From Pholiota molesta (lineage: Eukaryota > Basidiomycota > Agaricomycetes > Agaricales > Strophariaceae): a DNA stretch of 64,000 nt. Position numbers and translations under genes: made by a program. Where the stretch lies: positions 124,001 through 188,000 of the forward strand of contig JACGCK010000073.1 of assembly GCA_014925825.1 (NCBI GenBank), given 5' to 3'. The notes beneath the pieces were generated by a model. It was not told where the DNA came from, did not search any database, and was given only the letters and a program-made list of their open reading frames with translations. How positions within the stretch are numbered: the first letter of the stretch is position 1; every line of letters begins with the position of its first letter. This document shows positions 23,092-34,047 of the stretch, piece by piece.

Positions 23092-24915
23092 TCATGGAAT
23101 GTACACAACAAGCAGCGCGTTAAGCACGAGCTTCTGCAGCTCATCATTCGCCACAAAGAACACACGCTCCTTGCCAATAATCGGCTTCAACACCCGATAA
23201 TCCGTCAGCAGCGAGATATTCGCATCCGCGAGGGACACCGCGCCGCTCGCGCGCACCCGCGACAAAATAACGTCCTCGTCCGCCTCCTCGCCGTAGTGCT
23301 GCTGGCCGGCATACTGGAACGCGCCGCGCGCCTGGGGCATCGCACGCGGGGAATTCGCGGACCCGAAGGGGCTGCGCCCGCCGGCGCCGGGGTTCTTGAG
23401 CGGGTTCGTGGACTGGTGTTGGGCCGCGTTGTCGTCGTCGCCGAAGAACTCGAGCGTTTGGCCTTTCGCCCAGATGTAGCCGCCGGCTGTCCAGTGGAGC
23501 TCTGGGACGAGCTTGTGCAGCTTGAACGCGTTGTAGATGAGAGCGTCGGATCCTTTGAGCTACAGAATATGATCCTATGAGCGTCTGTAACACAGGACAA
23601 GTATGGGAAATACAGACCTGAGATACAAGACTGCTGGCAGGGTATTCGGCCGGGTCGACATTATAGTCGTGTGTGAGGTAGAAACCAACACTGCGGCCGC
23701 GCGACATGTTCAAGATGGGCGACAGCAGATCGAAGAACGTATCGCTCGGCGTGACGAGCGTGTCCAGGCTCGCCGTCGCAGGCCCGAACGACTTGATGTA
23801 AATCGCATACGACAGCGTCATGAAGCACCCCTTCGTCACCTGCTCGACCTCGTAGTCGCAGTCCGCGCGGAACGCGACCCACTCGATATCGCCGGCGCGC
23901 CCGCCGGTCGTCTGGTACTTCTCCTCGCGTCCCTCGGCATCGCGGATGTTCATCGCGCCCCCGCGGAAGCGCGTGGGTAGCGTGACGATGATCGTGCCCG
24001 CGCGCTGGTCGTTGCGGAGCTGGGCGGGGGAGAAGGGCGCGAGGCGGCTCCCGGTTTGGACGACGTCCAGCCCGTCGCGGACGGCTGTGAGGTACTCGCC
24101 AGGAGGGAGAAGGGGGAAGAGCGCGTTCCGGATGGCGTCGAGGAGCGGGGAGTTGGCGAGCTCCAAGGAGGATGTGAGAGGGAGGTTGGGAGGGTAGAAG
24201 AGGCCCTCGCGGTTGCCGTAGGCGTCGTAATCTGATCTCTGGTTGGGTCTGCAGGATGCGATGAGCACGTCGAGCGCAGGGGGCGCGTTGTAGCTGATAT
24301 CAATCGGGAAATCCAGCGAATGGGTGATGCCAGTCTGTGAACCGAAAGACGATCAGTCAAAGAAATTTCCTCCAGCGCATTCATACCGACCTTGACTCGG
24401 AAGAACAACACAAGCTGAGCAGGATCGACGGGAATATGGCCATTGACCGCAAATTGCGAGTCCTTCGCAGCGATCAAGGCCGACACCTGCTCGCGATAGA
24501 GCGCCTCATCTCTGTACCCAACAGGCTGCTGGTCAGGCGCAGACCGGCCGTAGGGATTAGGCGACTTGGCCCGCTTCTCGACCTGGAATCCGGCTACGCT
24601 GCCTTGCCTCTGGTGGTCCTGGGGGCGGCCCATACCGCCTGGCGGGGCAGGTGAAGGGCCTCTGCTGATCGGCTGCCTTGGGACCGGGGCGGCGTAGCTG
24701 TAGGGCTGTGGAGAGGGTCCTCTGCTCACCGGGCGGCCGATTTGGGCACCATAGGGCGCTGGGTTACCGTAAGGTGCTGGGGCGCCATAGGGCTGGGGGG
24801 CGGGGGATGGACCCCTACTGACGGGCCTGGCCACGGGCGCTGCGTATCCGTACGGCGAGGGTGACGCGCTCCTGCCGATGGGCATATGGAGAGGGGCGTG
24901 GGCTGAATAGGCCAT
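23092..24915 (-). CDS. 2-oxoglutarate/Fe(II) oxygenase-like protein, probable pseudoenzyme
   Basis: The N-terminal 110 residues are Pro/Gly/Ser-rich, with three copies of a [VI]SRGPSP unit, which suggests a disordered phosphorylated tail. Two introns (near 24340 and 23600) join this to a domain that aligns by eye with fungal prolyl-4-hydroxylase-like 2OG oxygenases: AGTIIVTLPTRFRGGAMNIRD and WVAFRADCDYEVEQVTKGCFMTLSYAIY. In active relatives these blocks read as an upstream HxD, then FGTLVVxLPSxFxGGxLxVxH, and DCEHEVxxVxxGxRxxLTYNL. Here the HxD is absent, the distal His is Tyr, and the 2OG-binding Arg is Phe. The C-terminal 150 residues have VFFVANDELQKLVLNALLVVYIP. Role unknown; probably a binding protein rather than an enzyme. 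Confidence 0.75.
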
Positions 24916-25834
24916 GGGTATCACAAGCGGGTGGTGCCAACGGTAAGGTGGTACTGCGCGGAACAAAACCCAGGACAAGGAGGATGGAAATCGGTTTTTG
25001 TATTCACAAACACGATGGAATTGACTGCGGTGTCAATGATTCCAATTTGGATCCTGTATTGAAGGATCCGATTGACAACAAGGGCACGCGGTTGGCAACG
25101 TGCTGAAGGTGAAATCGATGGATATCGATGGGCGGCACTGCCTATCTTGAACATCTAAGGTCCAATAATATCTACCTGTCAAAGTGCATTACTATTGTCA
25201 TCAAGCAATTACAGGAGATTTTGGAGCTCGGTCCCCAAGAAATGCCGTACCGTCGAATCTGGACACCATGGAGATGCCAAACAGAAGTACTTCATGGTTG
25301 CCAAAACTTTGCCACGGATAGCAATGATTGAATCCAGTTTGTTTTGAGCGCGCAATACTCAGTGATCGTCGACTATCAATGTCCTCCAGAAATAATGAGA
25401 TATAAACGAGAATGGAATTAGGGAAAGAGGTGGAAAATGAACACTCTGAGGTCGTCGCTCAGGGCCGGTCCGGTGGTTCAATCACTGGCGCCGGCAATGA
25501 TTTCAAACGATGAGACTTGGATTCAATCTACGGAACACCCAGAGATCCCATGAATTATGTAGTATTACCTGCTATCTTACTGGCTTGCCATTAAATAAGA
25601 ATCTAGAGCTACGATGAAAGAAACGAAAATGCGGAAGAAGAAAAAAAAGTCCACGCAGGTTTCATAGAGTAATAAGAAAAAGCAAAGACAGAGTTCAAAG
25701 ACGTGTGTTCGGGATATTGGGTTTTCTGCCATGCGGAGGAAATGCTGAGGAGAATGGTGGTAGTATACATGCAGTTATCAATTAAAAAAAGGGGAAGGTA
25801 TGCCGATAATTACTTTGTTTTACTGCGCATCATC
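24916..25834. other. Intergenic region upstream of the oxygenase-like gene
   Basis: About 0.9 kb between two minus-strand genes. It includes an A-rich tract near 25640. I see no conserved reading frame, tRNA or repeat. Confidence 0.5.
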
Positions 25835-28189
25835 TTAACTTGACAGTACGAAGTCCATAGATTCCCGATCATCCGCCCAGAGGCGTGCCCACTCGAGGCA
25901 CAGTCGATACACGTACGCTGCGAGGCAGACAACACAACCATTAGCCCATGCCCACGCACGAAAAGGAAGAGAAAAAGCAAGCAGCGACACCCACCTTCCA
26001 TGTCTAACGTGCGCCCAATCGTTTGTTTCCACCGTTTCCCCGCGCGCGCGATCCGTCGCAGGCGCTTGTCGCCTTCCACAGAGCGCCTGTCATCTGGGTG
26101 TATATCCGCCAGTGTCGAGTTGGCCGCTTCGAGGGCCGACTGGGTCGCACCAGAGAAGTAAGCGTGGATGTTGTATATTTCCGCATATGATGCCGAGATA
26201 GGTATGAAATGCACCCTATACAATGATGAACGAAAAGAGACAGACGAATGAATTAGATCATCACATCTCGAGTCAAAGAACGATGGCGTACCAAGGCTGT
26301 ATCCAGTCCGTGAAGAACTCGTCATACACCGTCGACTTGATCGGCACGCTGTCACTTGCCAAGAACGACATGAACCGCCCGCTATAACTCATGCCGTCCA
26401 TATCAATCAAATACTTGTACGCCCAATGCCTGCCAAGCGGCACGGAGTCCCCGAAGCGATGGTCCCGCTCCAGCGCCTCCGCGCCCCCGGGGTAGCTCGA
26501 CACCGACACGGCCTTCACAAACGCCGCGTCCATGACCTCCTCGTTGAGCCACCCGACGGGCACCGCCGCCGACACGAAGCTCGCCTTCGCGCCCGGCGGG
26601 TCCGCGAACGTCACCACGCGCGTCGTGTTCGAGCGGTCCGACGCCATGCGCAGGAACCGGTGGCGCTGGTACTGTGGCGTGAACCCGGGCGGGTGGCTCC
26701 CGCCGCCCGTCGTCGCCCCGCGCCAGAAGATCTTGTCGATCTTGTCCTCCCACGGCACCTCCATCGGGTCCACGTCCTTGAGCTCCAGGTTCACCGAGTC
26801 CCAGCCGTACGTGTACCGCTTCGTGCTGCCGTAGTAGTAGTGGCTCGGGATGCGGATGTCCATGAACCCCTGCGCGCGCGCGGGACTAAAGATCGGGTAC
26901 AGCACGGGGATCGAGCGCCAGTCGGAGAAAAAGTGGCCCTGCTGGTAGTGCGCGTGCGGATGTGCGCAGTAGTCCTCTGTGGATGAAGTCTCGTTGACAA
27001 AGTTGAAGTCGTTCCCCGGTTCGATATCCGCCGCTCCCAAGAGATTTTTGCTTTGGAGGCTGGATGCGGTGCGGAGTGAGGCGAAGAGGCGACGGGCGGG
27101 ACTTTGGGGGTCGCAGGTTCGGCGCCAGGCTTCCCAGATGTTACCGTCCGAATCCCAATCTGGCTTGAAAGGACCACCGAGCATTTTATTTACACCGCCT
27201 AAGATATATATTAGAGGAGACTCTACGCTGTGGAAGAGAATACATACCTGATGAATCTTGTAATGTCAGATTTGGATACATGCGATGTTCCCAAGGAATT
27301 AATACACGCCCCTCTGCTTTTGCGTTGATTGGAAAGTCCATGTCGGAAAGCTGGGAGAAAGGTCAAACAGCGAGCAAGGACGAAGGAAGGCACAACGCAC
27401 CAAGTGCACAAACTTGCCCGTCATACTCCTGAATCCTCTGGCACGAGCGCTAACCTCAGAGTCATGGAAATTAGGATTGACATTGATAACTGTAGCTTCA
27501 CCGCTCCGTATCCGAACAAGGTCGATAGACGGCAGCTCGCCGACCTGTACAGCGCGTCGTCTGATCTCCTCCCCAGGCAGCTGCCAGAACGGCTCCAAGT
27601 CCTGCATGAGCCCGTCATACTCGTCGACCATCTTCACCTCGTACTTCTGAGCAAACTGCCACCATTCGTCAAAGCCTTTCGGGGGTGCCCGGCCATAGCG
27701 ACGCCTGTACTCCACGACGGCAGCCTTTAGCGTTTGGCTCTGGCCCGACAATTTCTTTCGGTACTTCTCCTCTGCCTCCTCCATAAGCTTTGGTATTGGG
27801 TGTTCAGTGATAACCGGCTTCTTCTTTTCGTCTGCGAAAGGCAGCAGGGTGGTGGGGTCCAACCATTCGTCGCTGACGTCCTGCATGAAGCCTGGGCTGT
27901 CGAGTGCGATATGCTTCCGCCGCCCGTTCCGGAAGCCCAGCTGCATGAAGGCGAAGAGCATGCCGAACATGAAGATGTACCCGCTGTGCCTGCGCAGGAA
28001 GCCACACGAGCTTCGCTTTCGGGGACCCATGGCTGTCGCCGTCTCTGCGTCGAACGGCGGCGGTTTGCGGTGGCGGTTTGCGAGGGGGAAGAGGTTGAAG
28101 ATGAAGGCGAGTTGCCAGCCGAGGCGAGCTTTGTTTGGTCGTAATATGCCAGGGCCGCCTCGCCAATTCGAGTTTGCAAAGAACGACAT
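25835..28189 (-). CDS. GT90 / CAP10-like glycosyltransferase
   Basis: This is a type II Golgi membrane protein of glycosyltransferase family 90, whose fungal members include Cryptococcus Cap10 and xylosyltransferases. I use the first ATG at 28189; the ATG at 28030 (context AGCCATGG) is an alternative, just before the anchor helix SGYIFMFGMLFAFMQLGF. Domains seen: the stem with FDEWWQFAQKYEVKMVDEYD, then SDMDFPINAKAEGRVLIPWEHR, IFWRGATTGGGS, the RHRFL and DAAFVK regions, and the diagnostic HWAYKYLIDMDGMSYSGRF, LASDSVPIKSTVYDEFFTDW and HFIPIS. The C-terminus EYVYRL-like segment ends in MDFVLSS. At least four introns. Donor sugar is not predictable here. Confidence 0.9.
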
Positions 28190-28216
28190 GGATAAGCTGG
28201 CGTTGGAATGCACCAC

Positions 28217-29443
28217 CGCCTTCGTCGTTCTGGAGGATATATATCTATACTCCTTGGGAAACGGAAACGGAGTCTACCGTCAATATGATGCCTTCATAAT
28301 TATAGTCGAATCAGACTTCTCACGATTTTACTTCATGATCCTCCAGCCGACCTCCATCCATGGTCAAATCATAGAAGACATGTGCTGTAATCTTACGATT
28401 CAGCGCGATAGAGAGGAACAGGCTTTTCGGAAGCAAGCGGTGAAAATTTAACCGTATTGGAGCCATTCAACACCGAGTGGGCGGCATTTTGATCATCGAT
28501 GAATTTCCATGCATAAAATGCTTTCATCAATGTGATGGATGCGCTTTACTTATACTTATACTTTACTTGACAGTGCGTAACTACAATTGTATTTATATTT
28601 ATTTTGTAGACTAAGAGAACAACACTAAATAGGTTGACACTAGTGGGATCTCGCATACCTATGGTCCAGTGACTCCAGTCCAACGGACAGTTTCTTCGAA
28701 TCTATGATGGGAAGATATATATCTACCGCGCCCCTGGGCCCATTTTTTGAGTTAAAAAATGACTACCACCTAAAGGCAGATGCTAATCAATCCTGTCATT
28801 CAATGAATAACAAGGCGCATCTTGACCCAAAAACTCCATATTGGGCCGGTACCGTAAGGAGGGAAATGATTCCAATGGAGGCTCCAATTTTACAAAATAC
28901 TATCTCAATGTCTGCTTGTCTCGGTTGAGGTAAGAACAACTTGTGAATTAGTCTCTCAGAAACAAGCGCCCATTCTTCAGCAGGCGCCCATGGCGCAGAT
29001 GTACGGATCACGTGTGATTAAAATTCAAATTCATATTTCATCTGAGAAGCAAGATATAGAGAGTTATCGAGGGCTCAAGCCATTAAGCACTCGAAATGAA
29101 TAGTTGTACCATAGAACAGCAACCATGGCCAACAAATAGATGTTCAGTTATGGTCTTCACATTCCAACTTGAGTTTGTTGCAAGTTTGTAGGTGAGAATC
29201 CCTCTGAACGAGAAAAAAATCTCATCGAATCCCATCATTCGAACTACTACGCCTTCAAACCTTTCAGACCAGTTTATTTTATTACTCCACCATCCATCCT
29301 GGGACCTGGAGTCCAGAGAGGCTGCATTGGGCACAAAATCCTCCTATATCACGTGAAGACACAGCCGGGGTGAGCGTCGCAGCGTTGCACCGATATAGAT
29401 CTTTCGGTGCACCCGACAACATCGTCTTTTCCCTCTGGTCACG
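28217..29443. repeat. 5' flank of the left AMSH copy (duplicated segment)
   Basis: From about 28425 to 29443 this matches, with small indels, the segment upstream of the right AMSH gene (about 32670-34047). Shared landmarks include ATTTAACCG, CACCGAGTGGGCGGC, GCATACCTATGGTCCAGTGA, GCGCCCCTGGGCCCAT, CGGATCACGTGTGATTAAAA and CTCCTATATCACGTGA. CACGTG boxes lie at 29009-29014 and 29350-29355. The promoter of the chimeric gene was therefore duplicated with it. Confidence 0.85.
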
Positions 29444-32356
29444 ATGAGCTATGCTACAGGAAGCACAGAGAATGGTCTCGCCGTGCCGAGAAATGGGGCC
29501 GCCAGACGGCCATCCTCGATAACCGAGCTCGCGGACAAGGCGATGGTGGACTTGTGGGACGACACCAAGGATTTTAAGTACTATCTCAAAGTCGCGGCGG
29601 AATATAGGAAGGACGGCAAGGAGTATGCGCGAAAGAACGACCTGGAGGGTGCCTTCATTCAGCTCGCCCGAGCAGCCACCTTGGTCTTTGAGAAGCTGCC
29701 GAACCACCGCGACTACAACACCATGCTCAACAGCGACCAACGGCACAACCTGGCTTTGGTGTGTACGCCGTGGGACATGCTGCTGTGCGCAAACTGAAGT
29801 CCTAACAGAACGGCCAAGACATTCTCGACAGACTCGCCGACCTCAAAGTGACACTGGTCGACCGGTACGATAAATGGCTGCAGAAGCACCCCGACGGCGC
29901 CGATCTCGAGCAGACGCCGAATATCCGCACCCAAAAGATAGCCAGCGACGACGCCGCTGCCCTCGCGCAGAAGCAGCGGGAACTATTTCAGGAGGAGGAG
30001 CAAGCCCAGAATAATGCGCGAGCACAGCAGCAGCGGATAGCCGCGGAAGAGTCAGCGAAATGGAAGCAGTTGAGCGATCAAAAAAGGGCACAAGACGAGG
30101 CGGAACGCGCCCGCCGCAAAGACGCTACGGTCGCTGCGGCTCGACAGGCAGCGAATAGCTTGCCTCCGCGTCCGTACTACACGTTCTCAAGGCCGCCGAA
30201 CGCATATGGCTCGCAGAGCACCGTCGTACTGTCGGGAGGCCAGCCGCCTAACGACAACGTACGGCAGCAACAACAGCAGCAACAGGAGCAGATGCGTTTA
30301 CGGGAAGAAGATATTATTACTAGACGCCAGGCAGAGCAGAAAAGGAAACAAGAGCAAGAAGGGATTGCGCGGCGGCAAAAGGAAGCAGACGAGGCCGCTC
30401 GATCATCCAGCTTTTATCAGCATGCCCCCATCGACTACCCACAGGCTCAACCTCTGCGAAATAATTACTCAGATGCACCTGAAAAATCTGGGCGTCCAGC
30501 AACAGCTATGTTTAATGGGACACAAACCATCAGTGGAGGCACTTTTGTACTGAACGTCATAAGCAGCGATAGACGTACGTAGAACCCGACAGATATATCC
30601 GGTGAGCAATGGACTGACCAGGATATATGAAGGTGGATTCAAGCTCCTTGAAAAGCGGGTCGCTACCTCCGCTTTTCATAATTCCGCGCAACATATCGAC
30701 CCCCCAAGGTGTCACCCAAATACACGTGTCGCAATCCAAAAACAAATATACGACTGGATTATGATGGACCTTCTCATCCGCCAATCCTGGATTATGTGGA
30801 TGCATGGGGCCGCAGGCGCCGGCAAATCCGCGATTATGCGGTCTATCGCAGAGCTATGCGAGCAGGCGCAGATCCCGCTCGCCACATTCTTCTTTTTTCG
30901 GACAGATGATACTCGAAATTCTATTTCTCCTCTAATTGCGACACTCGTATATCAGCTCATCCAGAATATTCCGCAGGCTCAGGACGAAATATTTAGGGTC
31001 ATTGAGAGCAATCCACTCATTTTCAACCAATCACTCGAATTTCAGCTCGAGAAACTCATCATCCAACCTCTTCTTCGGCTGCAGGAGCATTTCAAGTGCT
31101 ATTTCGTTATATTGATAGATGGCTTGGACGAATGTATTGAGCGCGCTCATCAAGCCGACCTTATCAAACTACTTGGTAGTGTTTCCCGCTCGAGGACAAT
31201 CCCTGTCATATTTCTAGTTGCCAGCCGTCGCCAGCCCCAAATCGAAGCGGTATTCACACGCAAGGAAGTTTCAGATCTTGTTCTGACAATCCCGCTCGAT
31301 AATTCTGATGTCGAACAAACTTCCGACGACATTCGACGTTTTCTCGTCGACAATTTCAGAGATATCCGGGAGACGCATTTGCTCAAGCACTACCTCCCCA
31401 GCGACTGGCCCGCCCCGCCCATGGTCGACGAGATCTTAGCCAAGTCATCCGGTCAATTTATTTTTGCATCTACCGTCATCAACTATCTAGCATCCCCCCG
31501 CCCCAACCCTTCTACTCAACTAGACATCATCCGGGGTATCCGCATGCGAGATCCCTCTTCGCGCAATCCATTCGCGCATCTGGACGCACTCTACCAACAC
31601 ATCCTTTCGCAGGTCGAAGCGCGCGACAAGGTCTTCGATATCATCGCCCTGCATCTCCTCACAAACTACGACCACATCTCCACATTTGAGCGCGTGTTTC
31701 TGCTGGAGGCCGGCGACCTCGATGTCCTTTTCGCCAACCTCACGGCGCTCGTCCTATGTGAGTCCCACGCCGAGGATACACCCAAGCTGAAATTTCTGCA
31801 CGCATCATTACCCGATTTCCTCCTCGACAAAAGCCGTTCTGGACAGTATCACATTGACCTCGATGAATACAGGATCAAACTATTATGCGCGTTGCTCGAG
31901 AGGCCTCCTCTAACATCGGATGCGCTCTGGTGGCCTAACAATTTGAAAGATGCAACAGATCGAGAACAGAGCCGTTTGCTTGCGATCGGGGCGCTCCTTA
32001 AAAAAGAAAAGGCATCAGAACGGCTTCGGAGCGCATTCATGAATTTCAATTGCAGATTCTACACGAAAAGTATTCCTAATTCCTTGAACTCTTTTTGCGC
32101 TGACATCCTAGAACCCTTGAAACGCCTGGTACGCAACTTTACATATTTACAATTTGGCGTGTGCCCACTACTATCACTTGTTCTGTCACAGGATTTTGGC
32201 GACCAGGGAGAAGTGTATTGTCATGTTGAGGGCGTGTTCGCGGCGGAGTACGCAAAGTACTGGCTCCAGCTGGATGATTATATCAGGAGGGTAATACAGG
32301 GAACATCCCCTGACCTTGTGGTGCGTATTGGTCAGATTCGGGAACAAGCAACGTAG
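29444..32356 (+). CDS. Chimeric AMSH N-terminus - NACHT NTPase (NLR-like) fusion
   Basis: Three exons (29444-29758, 29809-30578, 30622-32356) give 2820 coding bases, 939 residues, with no frameshift. Residues 1-105 and on to about 327 match the AMSH protein encoded at 34048: the USP8-dimerisation/MIT-like helical domain (ELADKAMVDLWDD, YYLKVAAEYRKDGKEYARKND), a Glu/Gln/Ala coiled coil, a poly-Gln run and RNNYSD. Identity then stops abruptly after 30474. An 11-residue bridge leads to MFNGTQTISGGTF, which looks like the native start of an nwd2-type NLR, then AFHNSAQHIDPPRCHPNTRV, the P-loop GAAGAGKS (424-431), Walker B ILIDGLDE (D528) and a helical C-terminus LPDFLLDKSRSGQYHID. The JAMM catalytic domain is absent, as are C-terminal WD40, ANK or TPR repeats. 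The 43-base intron 30579-30621 makes the join. A conventional reading would be two adjacent genes. Confidence 0.75.
30508..30546 (+). other. Former NLR start and ISGGTF motif inside the fusion
   Basis: ATG at 30508 opens MFNGTQTISGGTF in the same frame as the AMSH part. Predicted Agaricomycete NACHT proteins often begin with a short segment of this type, from memory. The 33 bases before it (30475-30507) match neither AMSH copy and probably were 5' leader of the NLR gene. Confidence 0.6.
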
Positions 32357-34047
32357 TTCGTAGTTTTTCGCGACGGCGGTCCCAATTGCACAGGTGCAAG
32401 GAGTTATGTAGATTTGAATTTTCGGTTCTGCCACTTTTGTAGCATAGTTATTTAATTTATTATCACAGAGAACACCGCGCGCAATATTGAGAATGGGCTG
32501 GAATTTTAAGGGCTCACGAGATGGCTACATGGATTGGTCCTCGGAGTCTCGGTCGCGATCAAAGTTGCATATGGCCTATATTGCTGAAGCTGCCACCTCC
32601 GGAAATTTACTGGAGGGACATAAGGGGAGTCGAAAGGAAGTAAAGGACGCACGTACGAAGATATCGCGGGGCTTTCGGGAAACAATTGGTCAAAATTTAA
32701 CCGCATCTAGAGGCTTGGAGCTATTCGACACCGAGTGGGCGGCTTTTCATCAATGATTTCAATTTTCCGTGCACGAGATGCTTTCATCGTTGTGATGCAT
32801 GGGCTTTACTTATACTTTACTTGACGTAGTGTGTAATTATAATTGCACTTGCTTTGTAGAGAACACTGATTTGACACTACTGGAATTTCGCATACCTATG
32901 GTCCAGTGACTCCAGGTGACTCTAGTCTAACAGGCAGCTTCTTCGAGTCTATGACGAGATGATATGTATCTATGCGCCCCTGGGCCCATGTCTTTACAGC
33001 TATTGTCAAAACGCGAGGCCGCCTGAGCTTTTCGCTCAAGTGGCGGTGTGGGGCGCAACCAATTCCATTTGGATGAAGTTTTCCGGCATGACGCAGGCCG
33101 CCTTCTTGCTCAACAGCGGCTTTGCACAAGCTTTGCACGAAGCTGCATCACTTGCTAGATTTCAAACCAATTTTTGCTTTATTTAGTCATTTATCACCCA
33201 ATTTACATAGCAACCCTGCTCTACCCCACTTCACCGTGCTGCTTGACGTCAGAACAGTGGACAGTGCCACTTGAACGAAAAGTACGAGGTGGCCTCGCGT
33301 TTTGACAATAGCTGTAAGTTACCACCCCCCAACTAACCCCTAAAGTTAGATACTAATAAAGAGTCCTGTCAGCGACAAGGCGCATCTTGACCAAAAACTC
33401 CAACAAAACTGCATAGACGGCAGGCACCATTAGGATGCAGATGATTTCATGCCCTATCTAACAATGGAGGTTCCAATTTTATAAAACACTATATCATTGT
33501 CTTCTCTCGATTGAGGCAAGAACCACTTGTAAATTAGTCTTTCAGAAACAAGCGCCCATGACGCAGATGTACGGATCACGTGTGATTAAAATTCAAATTC
33601 ATATTATTATCTCAGAAGCTAGATGAAGAGTTTTTCGAGGGTTCAAGCCATTAAAGACTTGGATTAAATGCTCGTAGCCTTGTACCATGGAACAGCAACC
33701 ATGGTCAACAACCCGATAATTATTCTCTTCAAAGCTTCACCGTCCAACTTACGTTTGTTGTTAGTTTGTTGGTTGCAAATTCGTCGGTGAGAATCCCTCT
33801 GAACGAGAAATGATTAATGACGTTTCATCACTTCAACTGCACGGCTGGAAAACCTTCTTGGCCAGTTTCCATGCATCACTTCTTCCTATAGCGGCGGCCT
33901 GTATCCAGAGCAAATCCAGAGAGGCTGCATCGGGCACAAAATCCTCCTATATCACGTGAGGACACAGCCGGGGTGAGCGTCGCAGCGTTGCACCGATATA
34001 GATCGTTCGGTGCACCCGACAACATCGTCTCCCTCCCTCCCGTCACG
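32357..34047. repeat. Spacer and duplicated 5' flank of the right AMSH gene, with an inserted MITE
   Basis: 32357-32669 is unique spacer after the NLR stop. From about 32670 the sequence matches the left copy's flank (28425-29443) and is interrupted at 32997-33314 by an inverted-repeat element missing from the left copy. CACGTG boxes at 33577-33582 and 33953-33958 correspond to those at 29009 and 29350, and the proximal box keeps its distance of about 90 bases to the ATG. Confidence 0.8.
32997..33314. mobile_element. MITE-like element, Tc1/mariner-type ends
   Basis: The 318-base element has a perfect inverted repeat starting CAGCTATTGTCAAAACGCGA at both ends, continuing with a few mismatches to about 50 bases (to 33044 and from 33266). 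It is flanked by TA on each side (32995-32996 and 33315-33316), as expected for Tc1/mariner insertion. It has no coding capacity for a transposase. The paralogous flank at about 28740-28775 lacks it, which gives an empty site and shows it was inserted after the duplication or lost from the other copy. Confidence 0.85.

Noticed and set aside
25128..25331. Small plus-strand ORF between two genes
   Set aside because: Short, no splice context, no recognised family; likely chance.
25440..25540. tRNA-like GGTTCAATCACTGG segment
   Set aside because: The B-box-like stretch has no matching acceptor or anticodon arms around it.
29444..30582. Left AMSH copy as a plain truncated pseudogene ending at the TAG at 30580-30582
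   Set aside because: A gt donor at 30579 removes that stop, and the ccag acceptor at 30621 continues in the NLR frame with the residues expected before AFHNSA. The frame has stayed open for 1.1 kb despite clear divergence.
30602..32356. NLR gene starting at GTG 30602
   Set aside because: GTG is not a normal start in this organism, and the first residues match the interior of NACHT proteins. An ATG at 30508 with ISGGTF is better.
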